Below, in pieces: positions 1 to 9,215 of a DNA stretch of 64,000 nt. A model generated the notes under the pieces. The model was not told the origin of the DNA. It searched no databases and saw only the letters and a program-made list of their open reading frames with translations. The translations under genes and the position numbers were made by a program. This DNA comes from CBDCYH01 sp965224105 (lineage in GTDB: Bacteria; Bacteroidota; Rhodothermia; Rhodothermales; JABDKH01), in NCBI GenBank assembly GCA_965224105.1, contig CBDCYH010000001.1, forward strand, positions 248,001 through 312,000, read 5' to 3'. Positions within the stretch are counted from its first letter, which is position 1. Every line of letters starts with the position of its first letter.

Positions 1-914
1 ATCTGCTCGAGCGACTTCTTCATTCGGATATATTTTCGCGATACTTTCGCATCAACTGCGTTCTCGTAAAAGGAGATGGGTCCTACCCAGGGAATGGTGG
101 CGCTCGGATGTCCCTGATTCCTAATGTCGTTCAGGCACCGTTTGCAGAGAATTGCACCAATCCCGAGTCCACGAACGGATTCGTCGGTACCCATGGGGCC
201 AAACCATCCTGTTCCGAAGTTATTGCAATCGTATGCTGAAAATGCTTGTATCACGCCATCTTTTTCAGCCAGATGCAGGCTGATGGGATTCTGTCGAAAC
301 GCCTGCATAACTTCTGCAATCCATGGTGGCCAGCGCGCTTGAAGAAATTGCACTACGCCCTTCTGGTCGGATTCTTTGGCGCGGCGTATCACAACGGACT
401 GAGACTCGACAAGTGCAATCTCATCCGCAGCTGTGTCAAACGGTTGATTTAGGTCGCACTGCATGTCATGTGTTTCGCCTGTCACGCGGTAGTCCATGTT
501 TGTAAAAAAACCAATTGCGTCAGTATAGCGACTGTCAATTCCAGGCGTGAGGTAATTCGGCGAACCCTCGCCCACTCGGACCTGCAACACGCCAAGCTCG
601 CTGGCGATCGATTCCACGCGCCTAACAAGAACACGGCCGATCCCCAATCGCTGTCTTGGAGCGCGCACTGCAACCATTTTAATGCAAACAGCCGAAGCTT
701 GACCAATTCTGGTAGCGACCGACGCGATGAATCCATCAATCACTCCGTCTGGGCACTTGGAGACGTAGCAAAGCTCTGGTGCAAATCGTGGATCACCGAA
801 GGTTTTCTCGATCAATGTGGATTGAGAAAGTTGATCGTGCGGAGCAGCTGCGTTCCACAGCTCGACCAGCTTCGGGACGTCAGTTTTCGGTATAGCGTAA
901 AGATCATTCTGCAT
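1..914 (-). CDS. Tandem GNAT-domain N-acetyltransferase (C-terminus cut by window edge)
   Basis: The reverse strand is open from an ATG at 914 to the window edge, giving at least 304 residues. Two GNAT (acetyl-CoA-dependent N-acetyltransferase) modules are visible. The first has an acetyl-CoA loop RQRLGIGRVL near residue 90; the second has VRGLGIGAIL near residue 255, followed by a GPISFYENAV stretch typical of a GNAT C-terminal strand. The start ATG overlaps the stop of the upstream MFS gene (ATGCAGAATGA), so the two are probably co-translated. The link to an AmpG-like permease and a glucosamine-6-phosphate deaminase suggests an amino-sugar substrate, but that is inference from context only. 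The gene is incomplete: its C-terminus lies to the left of base 1. Confidence 0.85.
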   Translation of the reverse strand, partial: MQNDLYAIPKTDVPKLVELWNAAAPHDQLSQSTLIEKTFGDPRFAPELCYVSKCPDGVIDGFIASVATRIGQASAVCIKMVAVRAPRQRLGIGRVLVRRVESIASELGVLQVRVGEGSPNYLTPGIDSRYTDAIGFFTNMDYRVTGETHDMQCDLNQPFDTAADEIALVESQSVVIRRAKESDQKGVVQFLQARWPPWIAEVMQAFRQNPISLHLAEKDGVIQAFSAYDCNNFGTGWFGPMGTDESVRGLGIGAILCKRCLNDIRNQGHPSATIPWVGPISFYENAVDAKVSRKYIRMKKSLEQ

Positions 915-2907
915 CTTCTTTCTTGCCGAATGCCGGATCGATTTTAATGAGGGCTGTGACAATAAAGCCCGGGATTGTCGCCAGCATTACCCAGATGAAG
1001 AAGTTTTGGTATCCGATAATGTCCTCGAGCCATCCGCTCAGCATTCCAGGAATCATCATCCCTAACGCCATAAGAGCTGTACAGAATGCAAAGTGGGCTG
1101 TTTTATGTTGCCCATCCGCAAAGTGGATCATGTATAGCATGTACGCAGTGAATCCGAAACCGTAGCCGAATTGCTCGATAATGACGCACAAGTTGATGAC
1201 AACAAAGTTGGTTGGAAGCGCTGTGGACAGGTAGACGTAGACGAGGTTTGGCAAATTGATTGCAATCACCATCGGCCACAGCCAGTATTTTAGCCCGTTT
1301 CGTGCGGCCAGGAATCCTCCGAGAAGACCGCCTGCTACCAGGGACAAGACACCGGCAGTGCCGTACACAAATCCGACTTCACCTGTTGTGAGGGAGAGTC
1401 CACCTACCTCGACACCGTCGAGAAGAAACGGTGATGCCAGCTTTACCAATTGTGACTCTCCTAATCGATAGAGAAGGAAGAAGAGAACCGCGATTCCGAC
1501 ACCCGGCTTTCTAACAAAAGAAGAGACGGTCTCGACGAGCTCCGCTCCGATCGATTGGTCATCGCCATCAGCGCCCGGAGTATCCTCTGCCGGAAACGGC
1601 AGGCGCCAGCGGTGGTACAGAGCAATTCCAATAAAGATGGCGGCTATCAAATAGAACGTAGATGCCCAGGCGAAGGCTATTGCACCAGACCGGGCTTGAA
1701 ATGTCGCGTGCGTTGCAAAATCCAGTTTGGGATCAACTCGGAAAACCGCAACCAGTGGCTTGTTGTAATTTGCTTGATCAACAGTAAATCGCGTGCCTTC
1801 TATGAGTGCGATATTTTTGTCACCTCCCGATCGGCCAAAGTTGACAACGAGTTCTTTGCCGTCATCGGGCGGCGCAGCTACCGAGAGATAGGCGATTCCA
1901 AGGTTACCCGTCCGTCCCGCGGGGGCGGCCCGATCGTCCGGAAAATGTCTCCTCAGAAAGGACTCTAACGGTGATGAGATATGTTTCGACCACGGCCGGC
2001 CAACCGTTCGGCTCCACAGGCCAGGTTTCTTCTGGACAGGCTTCTCGTCCTCATAAAAGCCGTTTGCGATATTGTATCGCCGTGCTTGGGCGACAATAGA
2101 ATCCGCGAGCTCCGGATCAACCTGCGTCAATTCTATCGACAGCTCCTCCGGGAATATACTGAGGTCTGAGCCGCTCATCATCGCCACCGAGTCGGGCGCG
2201 ATCCACTCGACCGAGCTCGGCGCGTTTTGGCTTCCGACCACCGTCTGCACGTTGACCTCGGCAGGGGGCAAACCGGTTAGGCTCTCGAGCGATCCAGCAA
2301 GAATTACCAGCAAGCCCTGGCCCGTGATCATTGCCAGTCGATAGAATGTGCTGCGTATCCCAACAAACCATGCCTGGTCGTGGGAGTTCAGTCCGAGCAT
2401 GTAGAACCCGTCTGCCGCGATGTCGTGCGTCGCCGATGAAAACGCTATCACCACAAAGATCGCCAATGAGTACTTGAAAAAGTTTGGCCCCGGAAGGACA
2501 AGCGCAATTCCGACAAGGCCAGCCCCGATTAGCAACTGCATGGAGATGATCCACCATCGTTTTGTTTTGATTGTGTCGACGAACGGGCTCCACAACGCTT
2601 TTAGAATCCAGGGCAGATACAGGAGACCTGTGTACAATGCGATCTCGGTGTTCGAGATACCCAGGCGCTTGTACATGATTACCGAGACCACCATTACAAG
2701 GATGTACGGAATCCCTTCTGCATAGTACAACGATGGGACCCAGCTCCAGGCCGACGAACGACTTTTTGACACTTGTACGGGCGATTTTGGTTGGCCAGAT
2801 AATAATGATGATTTGCTTTGTTCGCGAATGGAGTCGTCCCTATTTTTCCTTCTCCATCGTCGAAGAAATGAGCGATTGAGATACCGTCGCAACACCCATG
2901 CTGTCAA
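904..2907 (-). CDS. MFS permease, AmpG-like, with a large periplasmic insertion
   Basis: This is a twelve-helix major facilitator protein. The start of the membrane region (SLYYAEGIPYILV) and the LLYLPWILKALWSP motif after helix 2 are typical of the AmpG/PAT branch, which imports muropeptides or other amino-sugar compounds into the cytoplasm. Residues about 213-405, between helices 5 and 6, form an unusual soluble insertion of about 190 residues that should face the periplasm and looks beta-rich at its end. The longest reading frame starts at 2907 and overlaps the divergent deaminase gene; an in-frame GTG at 2772 (VSKSRSSAW), just before helix 1, would leave a 125 bp promoter gap and is an attractive alternative start. 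It overlaps the downstream GNAT gene. The substrate is not shown by the sequence. Confidence 0.85.
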   Translation of the reverse strand: MTAWVLRRYLNRSFLRRWRRKNRDDSIREQSKSSLLSGQPKSPVQVSKSRSSAWSWVPSLYYAEGIPYILVMVVSVIMYKRLGISNTEIALYTGLLYLPWILKALWSPFVDTIKTKRWWIISMQLLIGAGLVGIALVLPGPNFFKYSLAIFVVIAFSSATHDIAADGFYMLGLNSHDQAWFVGIRSTFYRLAMITGQGLLVILAGSLESLTGLPPAEVNVQTVVGSQNAPSSVEWIAPDSVAMMSGSDLSIFPEELSIELTQVDPELADSIVAQARRYNIANGFYEDEKPVQKKPGLWSRTVGRPWSKHISSPLESFLRRHFPDDRAAPAGRTGNLGIAYLSVAAPPDDGKELVVNFGRSGGDKNIALIEGTRFTVDQANYNKPLVAVFRVDPKLDFATHATFQARSGAIAFAWASTFYLIAAIFIGIALYHRWRLPFPAEDTPGADGDDQSIGAELVETVSSFVRKPGVGIAVLFFLLYRLGESQLVKLASPFLLDGVEVGGLSLTTGEVGFVYGTAGVLSLVAGGLLGGFLAARNGLKYWLWPMVIAINLPNLVYVYLSTALPTNFVVINLCVIIEQFGYGFGFTAYMLYMIHFADGQHKTAHFAFCTALMALGMMIPGMLSGWLEDIIGYQNFFIWVMLATIPGFIVTALIKIDPAFGKKEDAE

Positions 2908-4814
2908 AACAGGAGTTCAGCCCAGAACCCTCCGCGTCGCTTCCATTTGGGAATCCATCAGTTAGACTAGAGAGAGTCCCGGTAGCCATTTTTGGTGATT
3001 CCAAATTGCTTGCATTGCAAGTTGCAAAGCGCATTCAAAATCTGATTGAGTCAAAGCGCGCCGCCGGCGAATTCGCGGTGTTGGGACTGCCAACTGGTTC
3101 GACCCCGATAGGAGTGTACCAGCAACTCAAAAACTTGCACAACAACGAAGCTCTTGATTTTGCAAATGTTGTAACGTTCAACCTTGACGAGTATTACCCC
3201 ATGCACCCGGATAGTCTCCAGAGCTACAAACGGTTCATGGATGAGAATCTGTTTAATCATGTCAACATCGATCCGTCGAACGTGCATATCCCCAGTGGTA
3301 CCGTTGCCCGGGAAAAGATCGAGGAGCACTGTCAGGCATATGAGCGGGAGATTCAAAAAATGGGCGGGATCGACCTCATGCTGCTTGGAATCGGGCGCAG
3401 TGGTCACATTGGGTTCAATGAGCCGGGGTCGGAAATTGATGACCGAACAAGGCTGATTGTGCTCGACGAAATTACCAGAAAAGACGCAGCCTCGGACTTT
3501 TTCGAGGAGCGATACGTGCCGCGAGAAGCGATTACCATGGGCGTCGGGACGATTTTGGAGGCCAAGGAGATCATCCTGATAGCTACGGGCGAGCACAAGG
3601 CTCCGATAATCCGACGCGCTGTCGAAGAAAAACAGACGGCTGATGTTTCCGCAACTTTCCTGCAACTGCATCCGAACACCACGTTCTTTCTGGATCGAGC
3701 CGCAGCAAGCGCATTGACGAGAGAGAAAACTCCGTGGATGGTTTCTTCAACAGTGAGTTGGACGCGGCAGATGGCCAAGCGTGCAGTGATCTGGCTATCA
3801 GAAAAAGTGGGCAAACCGATCGGTCACCTGGATGCTTCCGACTTCCACCGGAATCATCTGCATGAACTGGTGCACCAACATGGGGATGTCGACAGTTTAT
3901 GCCAGATGGTTTTCGAGGATCTACGTCGCCGGGTGCGATATCGCGAGAGCTTGCCGAGCGGTGAGACAATTCTGGTATTTAGTCCGCACCCCGACGACGA
4001 TGTTATCTCCATGGGAGGGATGTTGTCGAAACTCGTTCGTAATGGCAACAACGTTACGGTTGCGTATATGACTAACGGATCTGTTGCAGTTTTTGACAGC
4101 GATGTCAGGCGTCATGTGCGTTTTCTTGAAATGACGGATGAGATGTTTGGCTGGGGCGGCGCGCAAGCGGATCAGAAATACAAACAGATTCTGGCAGCGT
4201 TGGAGGCGAAACAACCGGCGCAGGTTGACACAGTCGACGTCCAGAAACTCAAAGCCAATATCAGATACACGGAGGCGATTGCGGCGGTGGAGGTAATGGG
4301 TTTGTCGGTTGATGATACCCGATTTCTGGATTTGCCTTTTTACAAAACTGGCAGAGTCCGCAAAGACCCCATCGGCCCGGAAGATGTCCGAATCGTGCTG
4401 TCTTTGTTTGACGAGCTAAATCCCGCGCACATTTTCGTCGCCGGAGATCTATCCGATCCGCATGGAACGCATCGGATGTGTTACGGAGCGATTGCGAGCG
4501 CGGTAGGACGATATCGTTCAACTACGGGAGAAGAACCTTCGATTTGGCTATACAGGGGGGCGTGGCAGGAGTGGGGCATCGATGAAGCAGACGTCTTCGT
4601 TCCGCTCAGCAAGAACGACCTGGAGCAAAAAATCGAAGCGATATTCAAGCACGAGAGTCAGAAAGACCGGGCTCTTTTCCCGGGCGCGTATGACGAGCGG
4701 GAGTTCTGGGAGCGCGCTAGAGACAGAAATCGCGAGACAGCGCGACGTCTCGATGCCCTCGGTCTACCAGCGTTCTTTGCAGCCGAGGCTTACGTCGTCG
4801 TCGACGAGATGTAG
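2898..4814 (+). CDS. nagB: Glucosamine-6-phosphate deaminase fused to a PIG-L family deacetylase
   Basis: The 638-residue protein joins two enzymes. Residues about 25-300 are NagB-like, converting glucosamine 6-phosphate to fructose 6-phosphate and ammonia. This part has a phosphate loop GLPTGSTPIG (63-72), the FNLDEYY segment (94-100) with the catalytic Asp, and GIGRSGHIGFNEP (164-176) with the catalytic His170. Residues about 355-635 are a PIG-L/LmbE zinc deacetylase: the metal motif HPDDD lies at 364-368 and a second ligand group DPHGTH near residue 510. Such fusions are known in Bacteroidota. The two activities could act in sequence on N-acetylated amino sugars, but the substrate of the PIG-L half is unproven. 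It is divergent from the permease and convergent with the LytTR regulator. Confidence 0.93.
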   Translation: MLSKQEFSPEPSASLPFGNPSVRLERVPVAIFGDSKLLALQVAKRIQNLIESKRAAGEFAVLGLPTGSTPIGVYQQLKNLHNNEALDFANVVTFNLDEYYPMHPDSLQSYKRFMDENLFNHVNIDPSNVHIPSGTVAREKIEEHCQAYEREIQKMGGIDLMLLGIGRSGHIGFNEPGSEIDDRTRLIVLDEITRKDAASDFFEERYVPREAITMGVGTILEAKEIILIATGEHKAPIIRRAVEEKQTADVSATFLQLHPNTTFFLDRAAASALTREKTPWMVSSTVSWTRQMAKRAVIWLSEKVGKPIGHLDASDFHRNHLHELVHQHGDVDSLCQMVFEDLRRRVRYRESLPSGETILVFSPHPDDDVISMGGMLSKLVRNGNNVTVAYMTNGSVAVFDSDVRRHVRFLEMTDEMFGWGGAQADQKYKQILAALEAKQPAQVDTVDVQKLKANIRYTEAIAAVEVMGLSVDDTRFLDLPFYKTGRVRKDPIGPEDVRIVLSLFDELNPAHIFVAGDLSDPHGTHRMCYGAIASAVGRYRSTTGEEPSIWLYRGAWQEWGIDEADVFVPLSKNDLEQKIEAIFKHESQKDRALFPGAYDEREFWERARDRNRETARRLDALGLPAFFAAEAYVVVDEM

Positions 4815-4827
4815 AGCGCGCGCAAGT

Positions 4828-5661
4828 TCAAAAGACCAGTCGGTCTTTCAGTAATTTTGATCTCTCCCGGCTAGCCATGACTTCGTGACCGCCTGTCAGG
4901 ATGAGTTTGTACCGTCCAGAGAACCAGGGAATCATTTCCTTAATGTGTGACAGTTGTACCAGCGCAGATCGGTGCACGCGGAGGAAGTGAACCGAGCTTA
5001 GGGTATCTGTAAGCTGATCCAATGTATAGCTCACTATGTGCTGACGAAGTGCTTTCCGGCCGTCACTGTCTGGTTCCTGTAGGATGTTCAAACGCGTAAT
5101 ACCGTCGTTGATTTCTGCACAAACCAGGCGATCAACCGGGACGATGAGGATCCGATCCCGGAACGGTATGGATATTTGATCAACACCTTGCGCAGACGGG
5201 GTACCAGTTGAAATAGACTCCTCAGACTGTGCATCAACAAAGTCCATGAGTTTGCCAATTCTATCGTCAAAGGAAAGCCGTTCCTCCGGCATCTCGCTGA
5301 ACCTGATTGCCCTCTTTACAGCTTTTTCCAGCCGTTCGATGGAGATGGGCTTCAGGAGGTAATCAATAGCGTTCTCATCGAAAGCCTGAATCGCGTACTC
5401 ATCGTAGGCTGTGGTGAACACAACGAGCGGCCTTTTGTCAGGGTGGATCCTTTCGAGCACGTCAAAGCCGTTGAGTTCCGGCATTCGGATATCGAGGAAG
5501 AGCAGGTCTACGCCGCCGGCCTCCAGGCTCGACAAAGCCTCGTAGCCATTTTCGCACTCACCCTTGATCGAGATCTTATAATCGGATCGGAGATCTTTGA
5601 GTAGTTTTTTCAGCCTATCCCGCGCGGGTGATTCGTCGTCGACGATAAGGACATTGAGCAT
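4828..5661 (-). CDS. LytTR-family response regulator
   Basis: The 277-residue regulator has an N-terminal receiver domain with the acidic pair D8/D9, phospho-acceptor D57 in LFLDIRMP, the switch Thr in FTTAYD near 84 and conserved Lys104 in LLKPIS. A linker of about 50 residues leads to a C-terminal LytTR DNA-binding domain (about 175-277) with the family segments FLRVHRSALV and WFSGRYKLIL. It lies 62 bp downstream of, and in the same direction as, the LytS-type kinase, so the two form a two-component pair. LytTR regulators in this phylum usually control envelope or surface genes; targets cannot be read from the window. The last codons overlap a hairpin that probably terminates transcription from both sides. 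Confidence 0.93.
   Translation of the reverse strand: MLNVLIVDDESPARDRLKKLLKDLRSDYKISIKGECENGYEALSSLEAGGVDLLFLDIRMPELNGFDVLERIHPDKRPLVVFTTAYDEYAIQAFDENAIDYLLKPISIERLEKAVKRAIRFSEMPEERLSFDDRIGKLMDFVDAQSEESISTGTPSAQGVDQISIPFRDRILIVPVDRLVCAEINDGITRLNILQEPDSDGRKALRQHIVSYTLDQLTDTLSSVHFLRVHRSALVQLSHIKEMIPWFSGRYKLILTGGHEVMASRERSKLLKDRLVF
4831..4848. terminator. Hairpin between convergent genes
   Basis: AAAGACC and GGTCTTT form a perfect 7 bp stem around a 4-base loop, at the point where the deaminase fusion and the LytTR regulator converge. In the reverse direction the stem is followed by a short T run, so it is a plausible terminator. It overlaps the final codons of the regulator. Confidence 0.55.
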
Positions 5662-5723
5662 AGCAATGCACGCAGTGATATTCGAGATTGATCTACAATG
5701 TAGGCTCTTTACCTATTCTAACG

Positions 5724-8225
5724 CTAATTGTTTTTTAGATCGACCTTGTTGGGAATATGTATTGTTGCTTTTGTGCCGCCGATAGCCGGTGATTCGATTC
5801 GCAGCAAATCGGTTCGACCATACAATTGTTCAATTCGACTACTGATATTCTTCAGTCCAATGCCAAAAAATGACGTCTCGGTATTTTGGGAGGCCAACGC
5901 CGGGATTCCAACTCCGTCATCGACCACGGTAATCAGAATTCCATCATTGTCTTGCGCCTCTTTCGCTTCAATATTGATTGTTCCGCCTCCGAGCTTACGC
6001 TCGATTCCATGCTTGACAGCATTTTCGGTTAGCGTCTGAATAGCAAAGGCCGGCACGAGATGGGCTTCAACGCCATCCTCAATTTGGACGATGAAATCCA
6101 GCTTGTCACCGAAACGCGCCTGCTCAATCGAGATGTAATTTTTTACCAGCTCGATCTCAGATTCAAGCGTGACAAACGGCTGGTTTTCTGTCGCCAGCGT
6201 GTGTCGAAAAATCGTTGCCAGGTTTTCGACGACCGTTTCAGCTTTACGCGGATTCTCACTGATGAGTGCGATGACCGTGTTGAGTGCATTGAATAGAAAG
6301 TGCGGATTGATCTGAGCACGAAGGGCAACCATCTGCGCTGCTGCCGTTTCGCGTACCAGTTCTTTTTGACGGTCTTCTAGTCGTAGGCGTTCAATCGCCA
6401 GGGCGAGCTGGCTTGCAAACCACCGCAAGCGATCGATATCTGTAATGTTGTACACCGCGCGGTTTCGTTGTTTGTCACCCAGCACAATTAAGCCCATTGT
6501 CTTGTCCGAGCCTCGGATGGGTATTACCACCGATGCCTTATGTAGATTGAGCTCCTGTCTCAAGTCAGGGTCCAGGGAGCTTTCGTCCAGCTCTCTGTTG
6601 GCGCACCAAATCGATGGATCGCGTTCAAACGAAGGAAAGAGTTTGCGAATGAATCCTTCTGTGATGTAAGGTGCTTCAGGACGATAGGTGGACAGGATCC
6701 AGTGTTGTGACACCGGATCGAAGAGGCTCATGATTCCGGACCGGGCACCGAATGTCTCGGAAACCAACTCAATGGCCTCTCGGACAAAAACATCTTTGTT
6801 CGCAAGCGTGCGAGCTTTTTCCTGAAACTCGCCAATCAATCTAGCCGAGTGTCTGCGATCCGATCGAACGAAGTTCTGAATTTTATCTCCATAGATTCGG
6901 AATAGGCGTTCGGCAAGTACGATCAGTCCAACCACCAGCAATCCTCCAATGATGTTGCGCGACGACCCCAGTGGTCCTGCGATGCGCTCGATCAAGCCCA
7001 TGCCAGCCACAAATAGAATGAAGAGCAGGCCGATGGCTGAAGCGTACGCCACCGCTCTATAGATCAGGTGGTCGATATTCCCGTATCGCAGAGTCGAATG
7101 AGAAACAAGTGCGACAGGTGCGATAGACAGAAGCTGAGCAGAAACGACAAACCAGGATGCAAGATATTGATCCCCCTCGCCGAGAAGCGGTACAATACCG
7201 AGTATTATGAGTGCGGCGGCAATCGCCACAACGAGTGTCAGGAAGGAGCCTGTTATATGCCAGTCGCTGCGGGCCTGAAATGAGTTTACCGATTCGTTTC
7301 GTCCGGAAAGATGTATCAGCATTATGGCGGCTGCCAGCGCGATGTAAACGGAAGCATAAAAAAGAATCGGCGATACCAGTTCGTCCAGATTGATGGGGCC
7401 AATTCCGCCAGTTGCAATTGCGATCAGAGCCAGGCATGCAAGGATTATAGTTGGTAGATACATCACCATGTAGTACCTGGGCAATGCAGGCAGCGACCAT
7501 TCGCTGGGCGCTCGGCCGACAACTTTCCGTACGAGCAGTACCGGGAAGACAATCCATCCTATGAGTGCAATACTCGTTACGACCTGAAAAATTGTTGCGT
7601 ATGCCGTGCCTTCCTGCGGCGGTCCGACAAACTCGATTGACAGGATGCGCAACAGGTTACCCACAATCCAGAATGCCGAAACGAGGATCAGCATAAAAGA
7701 GAAAAGCGCTGGTTTGCTTTTTCGCCTAAGGGGGGCTGCTGATATCAGGCCAAGGAGGTGGATGAACGCTCCAACAGCGAATCCCCAGATCGCGAAGCGC
7801 CATATCAATCGGGAATTAGGATACAGGAACGTTGGATAGCGGGTTAGTTGGACCTCGGCGTCGAAGGGCAGGTTTTCGCGCATCAAGGTATAGCGCACGG
7901 AATTACCGGGCGGGACACCCTCGACAGCCTGTTGCAGATCGCTGGCATTGAATAGCTGCAGTCCGTCGAGAGAGAAAAAAACATCGCCCTCCCTGATTCC
8001 GGCGCGATAGGCTGGGCCTGCGGGGAAAACATGATCAGCCACGATCGGTCCGTCCACCTCATTCCACACCACCCAGTCAAAAGATCGGGGGGACGATGCA
8101 AGTGATGTATCATCCAGTACACGTGCCACGTCGTACCAGTCCCATGCCGTCTGGACTAGCGGGATAAGCGCAATAATCGGCAGCACGATTATCAGGATTC
8201 CGGAAATCGAGTTGCGATACTTCAC
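5724..8225 (-). CDS. LytS-type sensor histidine kinase with periplasmic PDZ domain, membrane bundle and GAF domain
   Basis: The 833-residue kinase starts with one membrane helix, then a periplasmic PDZ-like domain (about 45-115, with PAGPAYRAGIREGD). Eight or so transmembrane helices follow (about 140-440), then a GAF-like domain (about 480-600) and a His_kinase (PF06580) plus HATPase module. The phospho-acceptor is H642 in QINPHFLFN, the N box is TLTENAVKHG, and the glycine box is DDGVGIP. It would autophosphorylate and pass phosphate to the LytTR regulator encoded next. The PDZ domain suggests that it senses a peptide or protein terminus in the periplasm, which is an inference. The 87 bp between this gene and tatD must hold both divergent promoters; I see no clear promoter consensus there. 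Confidence 0.9.
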   Translation of the reverse strand: MKYRNSISGILIIVLPIIALIPLVQTAWDWYDVARVLDDTSLASSPRSFDWVVWNEVDGPIVADHVFPAGPAYRAGIREGDVFFSLDGLQLFNASDLQQAVEGVPPGNSVRYTLMRENLPFDAEVQLTRYPTFLYPNSRLIWRFAIWGFAVGAFIHLLGLISAAPLRRKSKPALFSFMLILVSAFWIVGNLLRILSIEFVGPPQEGTAYATIFQVVTSIALIGWIVFPVLLVRKVVGRAPSEWSLPALPRYYMVMYLPTIILACLALIAIATGGIGPINLDELVSPILFYASVYIALAAAIMLIHLSGRNESVNSFQARSDWHITGSFLTLVVAIAAALIILGIVPLLGEGDQYLASWFVVSAQLLSIAPVALVSHSTLRYGNIDHLIYRAVAYASAIGLLFILFVAGMGLIERIAGPLGSSRNIIGGLLVVGLIVLAERLFRIYGDKIQNFVRSDRRHSARLIGEFQEKARTLANKDVFVREAIELVSETFGARSGIMSLFDPVSQHWILSTYRPEAPYITEGFIRKLFPSFERDPSIWCANRELDESSLDPDLRQELNLHKASVVIPIRGSDKTMGLIVLGDKQRNRAVYNITDIDRLRWFASQLALAIERLRLEDRQKELVRETAAAQMVALRAQINPHFLFNALNTVIALISENPRKAETVVENLATIFRHTLATENQPFVTLESEIELVKNYISIEQARFGDKLDFIVQIEDGVEAHLVPAFAIQTLTENAVKHGIERKLGGGTINIEAKEAQDNDGILITVVDDGVGIPALASQNTETSFFGIGLKNISSRIEQLYGRTDLLRIESPAIGGTKATIHIPNKVDLKNN

Positions 8226-8312
8226 CCTGTCGGTTCTTTCTTAAGTTGTACGTTTAGGTCTATCATATAAGGTAGAGACTGTCGTCGTAAGGATCCCCTC
8301 ATTAATTTAGCC

Positions 8313-9098
8313 ATGCCCAAAATGCTCATCGATACGCACGCACATGTATACCACGATCGGTTGGCGGGCGATCTATCTGATGTACTAGTCCGTGCGAGAG
8401 AAGCTGGTGTGGAGATAATACTCATGCCAGCCATCGATGTGCCTTCTATACAGAAAGCGTACGATCTGTCGCGGGAAAATCCAGGCTTGTACGTGATGTC
8501 TGGAATCCATCCGTCGGAGGTCAAAGACGCCTCCGAGGAGTCATTCGAGATAGTAAGGCAATGGTGTGAAACCGATGCGGTAGTTGCGATCGGCGAGAGC
8601 GGCCTGGATTATTACTGGGATCGATCGTTTGATGCGCAACAACATCAGTTTCTCAGGAAGCACATCCAGTTAGCGGCGGAGACAGACCTTCCGCTGGTTT
8701 TACATAATCGGGAGGCTGACCACGATCTCATCAGAATACTCAACGAGGAGAAGGAAAACCTTCCTGCCGGACAGAGACTCCGTGGGGTTTTTCATTGCTT
8801 CGGTGGGCCGAGCTGGATGGTTGAAGCCGCATCAAAGTTGGAGTTTCTTGTTGGAATCGGAGGCACTGTTACGTTCAAAAACTCTGGAGTGGATGCGATC
8901 GTCAGAGAGCTGCCCCTGGACATGATCGTCCTGGAAACGGATGCACCGTTTCTTGCGCCGGCGCCGCACAGAGGAAAGCGCAACGAGCCCTCATACCTTG
9001 CGCTCGTCGCGGAAAAGGTCGCGGAGGTTAAGGGGTTGGATGTAACAGAAATTTCCGAGATTACCACTCGCAACGCCCGGCAGCTTTTCGGTGTCTAG
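8313..9098 (+). CDS. tatD: TatD-family metal-dependent DNase
   Basis: The 261-residue protein is of normal length for the TatD family of two-metal hydrolases, which act as 3'-5' exonucleases or endonucleases in DNA repair and turnover. The metal ligands are visible: IDTHAH near the N-terminus, GESGLDYYWD with the ligand Glu, LVLHNREAD, VFHCFGG and the final LETDAPFLAP. The start may be the ATG at 8313 (MPKMLIDTHAH) or the internal ATG at 8322. It is divergent from the sensor kinase. Confidence 0.93.
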   Translation: MPKMLIDTHAHVYHDRLAGDLSDVLVRAREAGVEIILMPAIDVPSIQKAYDLSRENPGLYVMSGIHPSEVKDASEESFEIVRQWCETDAVVAIGESGLDYYWDRSFDAQQHQFLRKHIQLAAETDLPLVLHNREADHDLIRILNEEKENLPAGQRLRGVFHCFGGPSWMVEAASKLEFLVGIGGTVTFKNSGVDAIVRELPLDMIVLETDAPFLAPAPHRGKRNEPSYLALVAEKVAEVKGLDVTEISEITTRNARQLFGV

Positions 9099-9215
9099 GG
9101 AACGAACCCGGTGGTCACAGCAAGTGATATCTCACAATTTGGTAACATTTGCCTGCGGTACCTGCGCCTCGCGTCGTCGGTTTGTATCCTACGGTCTGAT
9201 AATTCGTCCTCTCAC

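Noticed and set aside
468..947. 159-codon forward ORF over the left edge
   Set aside because: It is antisense to the double-GNAT frame, which has clear acetyl-CoA motifs; the forward translation shows no family features.
3051..4521. Several antisense ORFs of 86-206 codons inside the deaminase fusion
   Set aside because: They are shadows of a clear two-domain enzyme frame and show no motif of their own.
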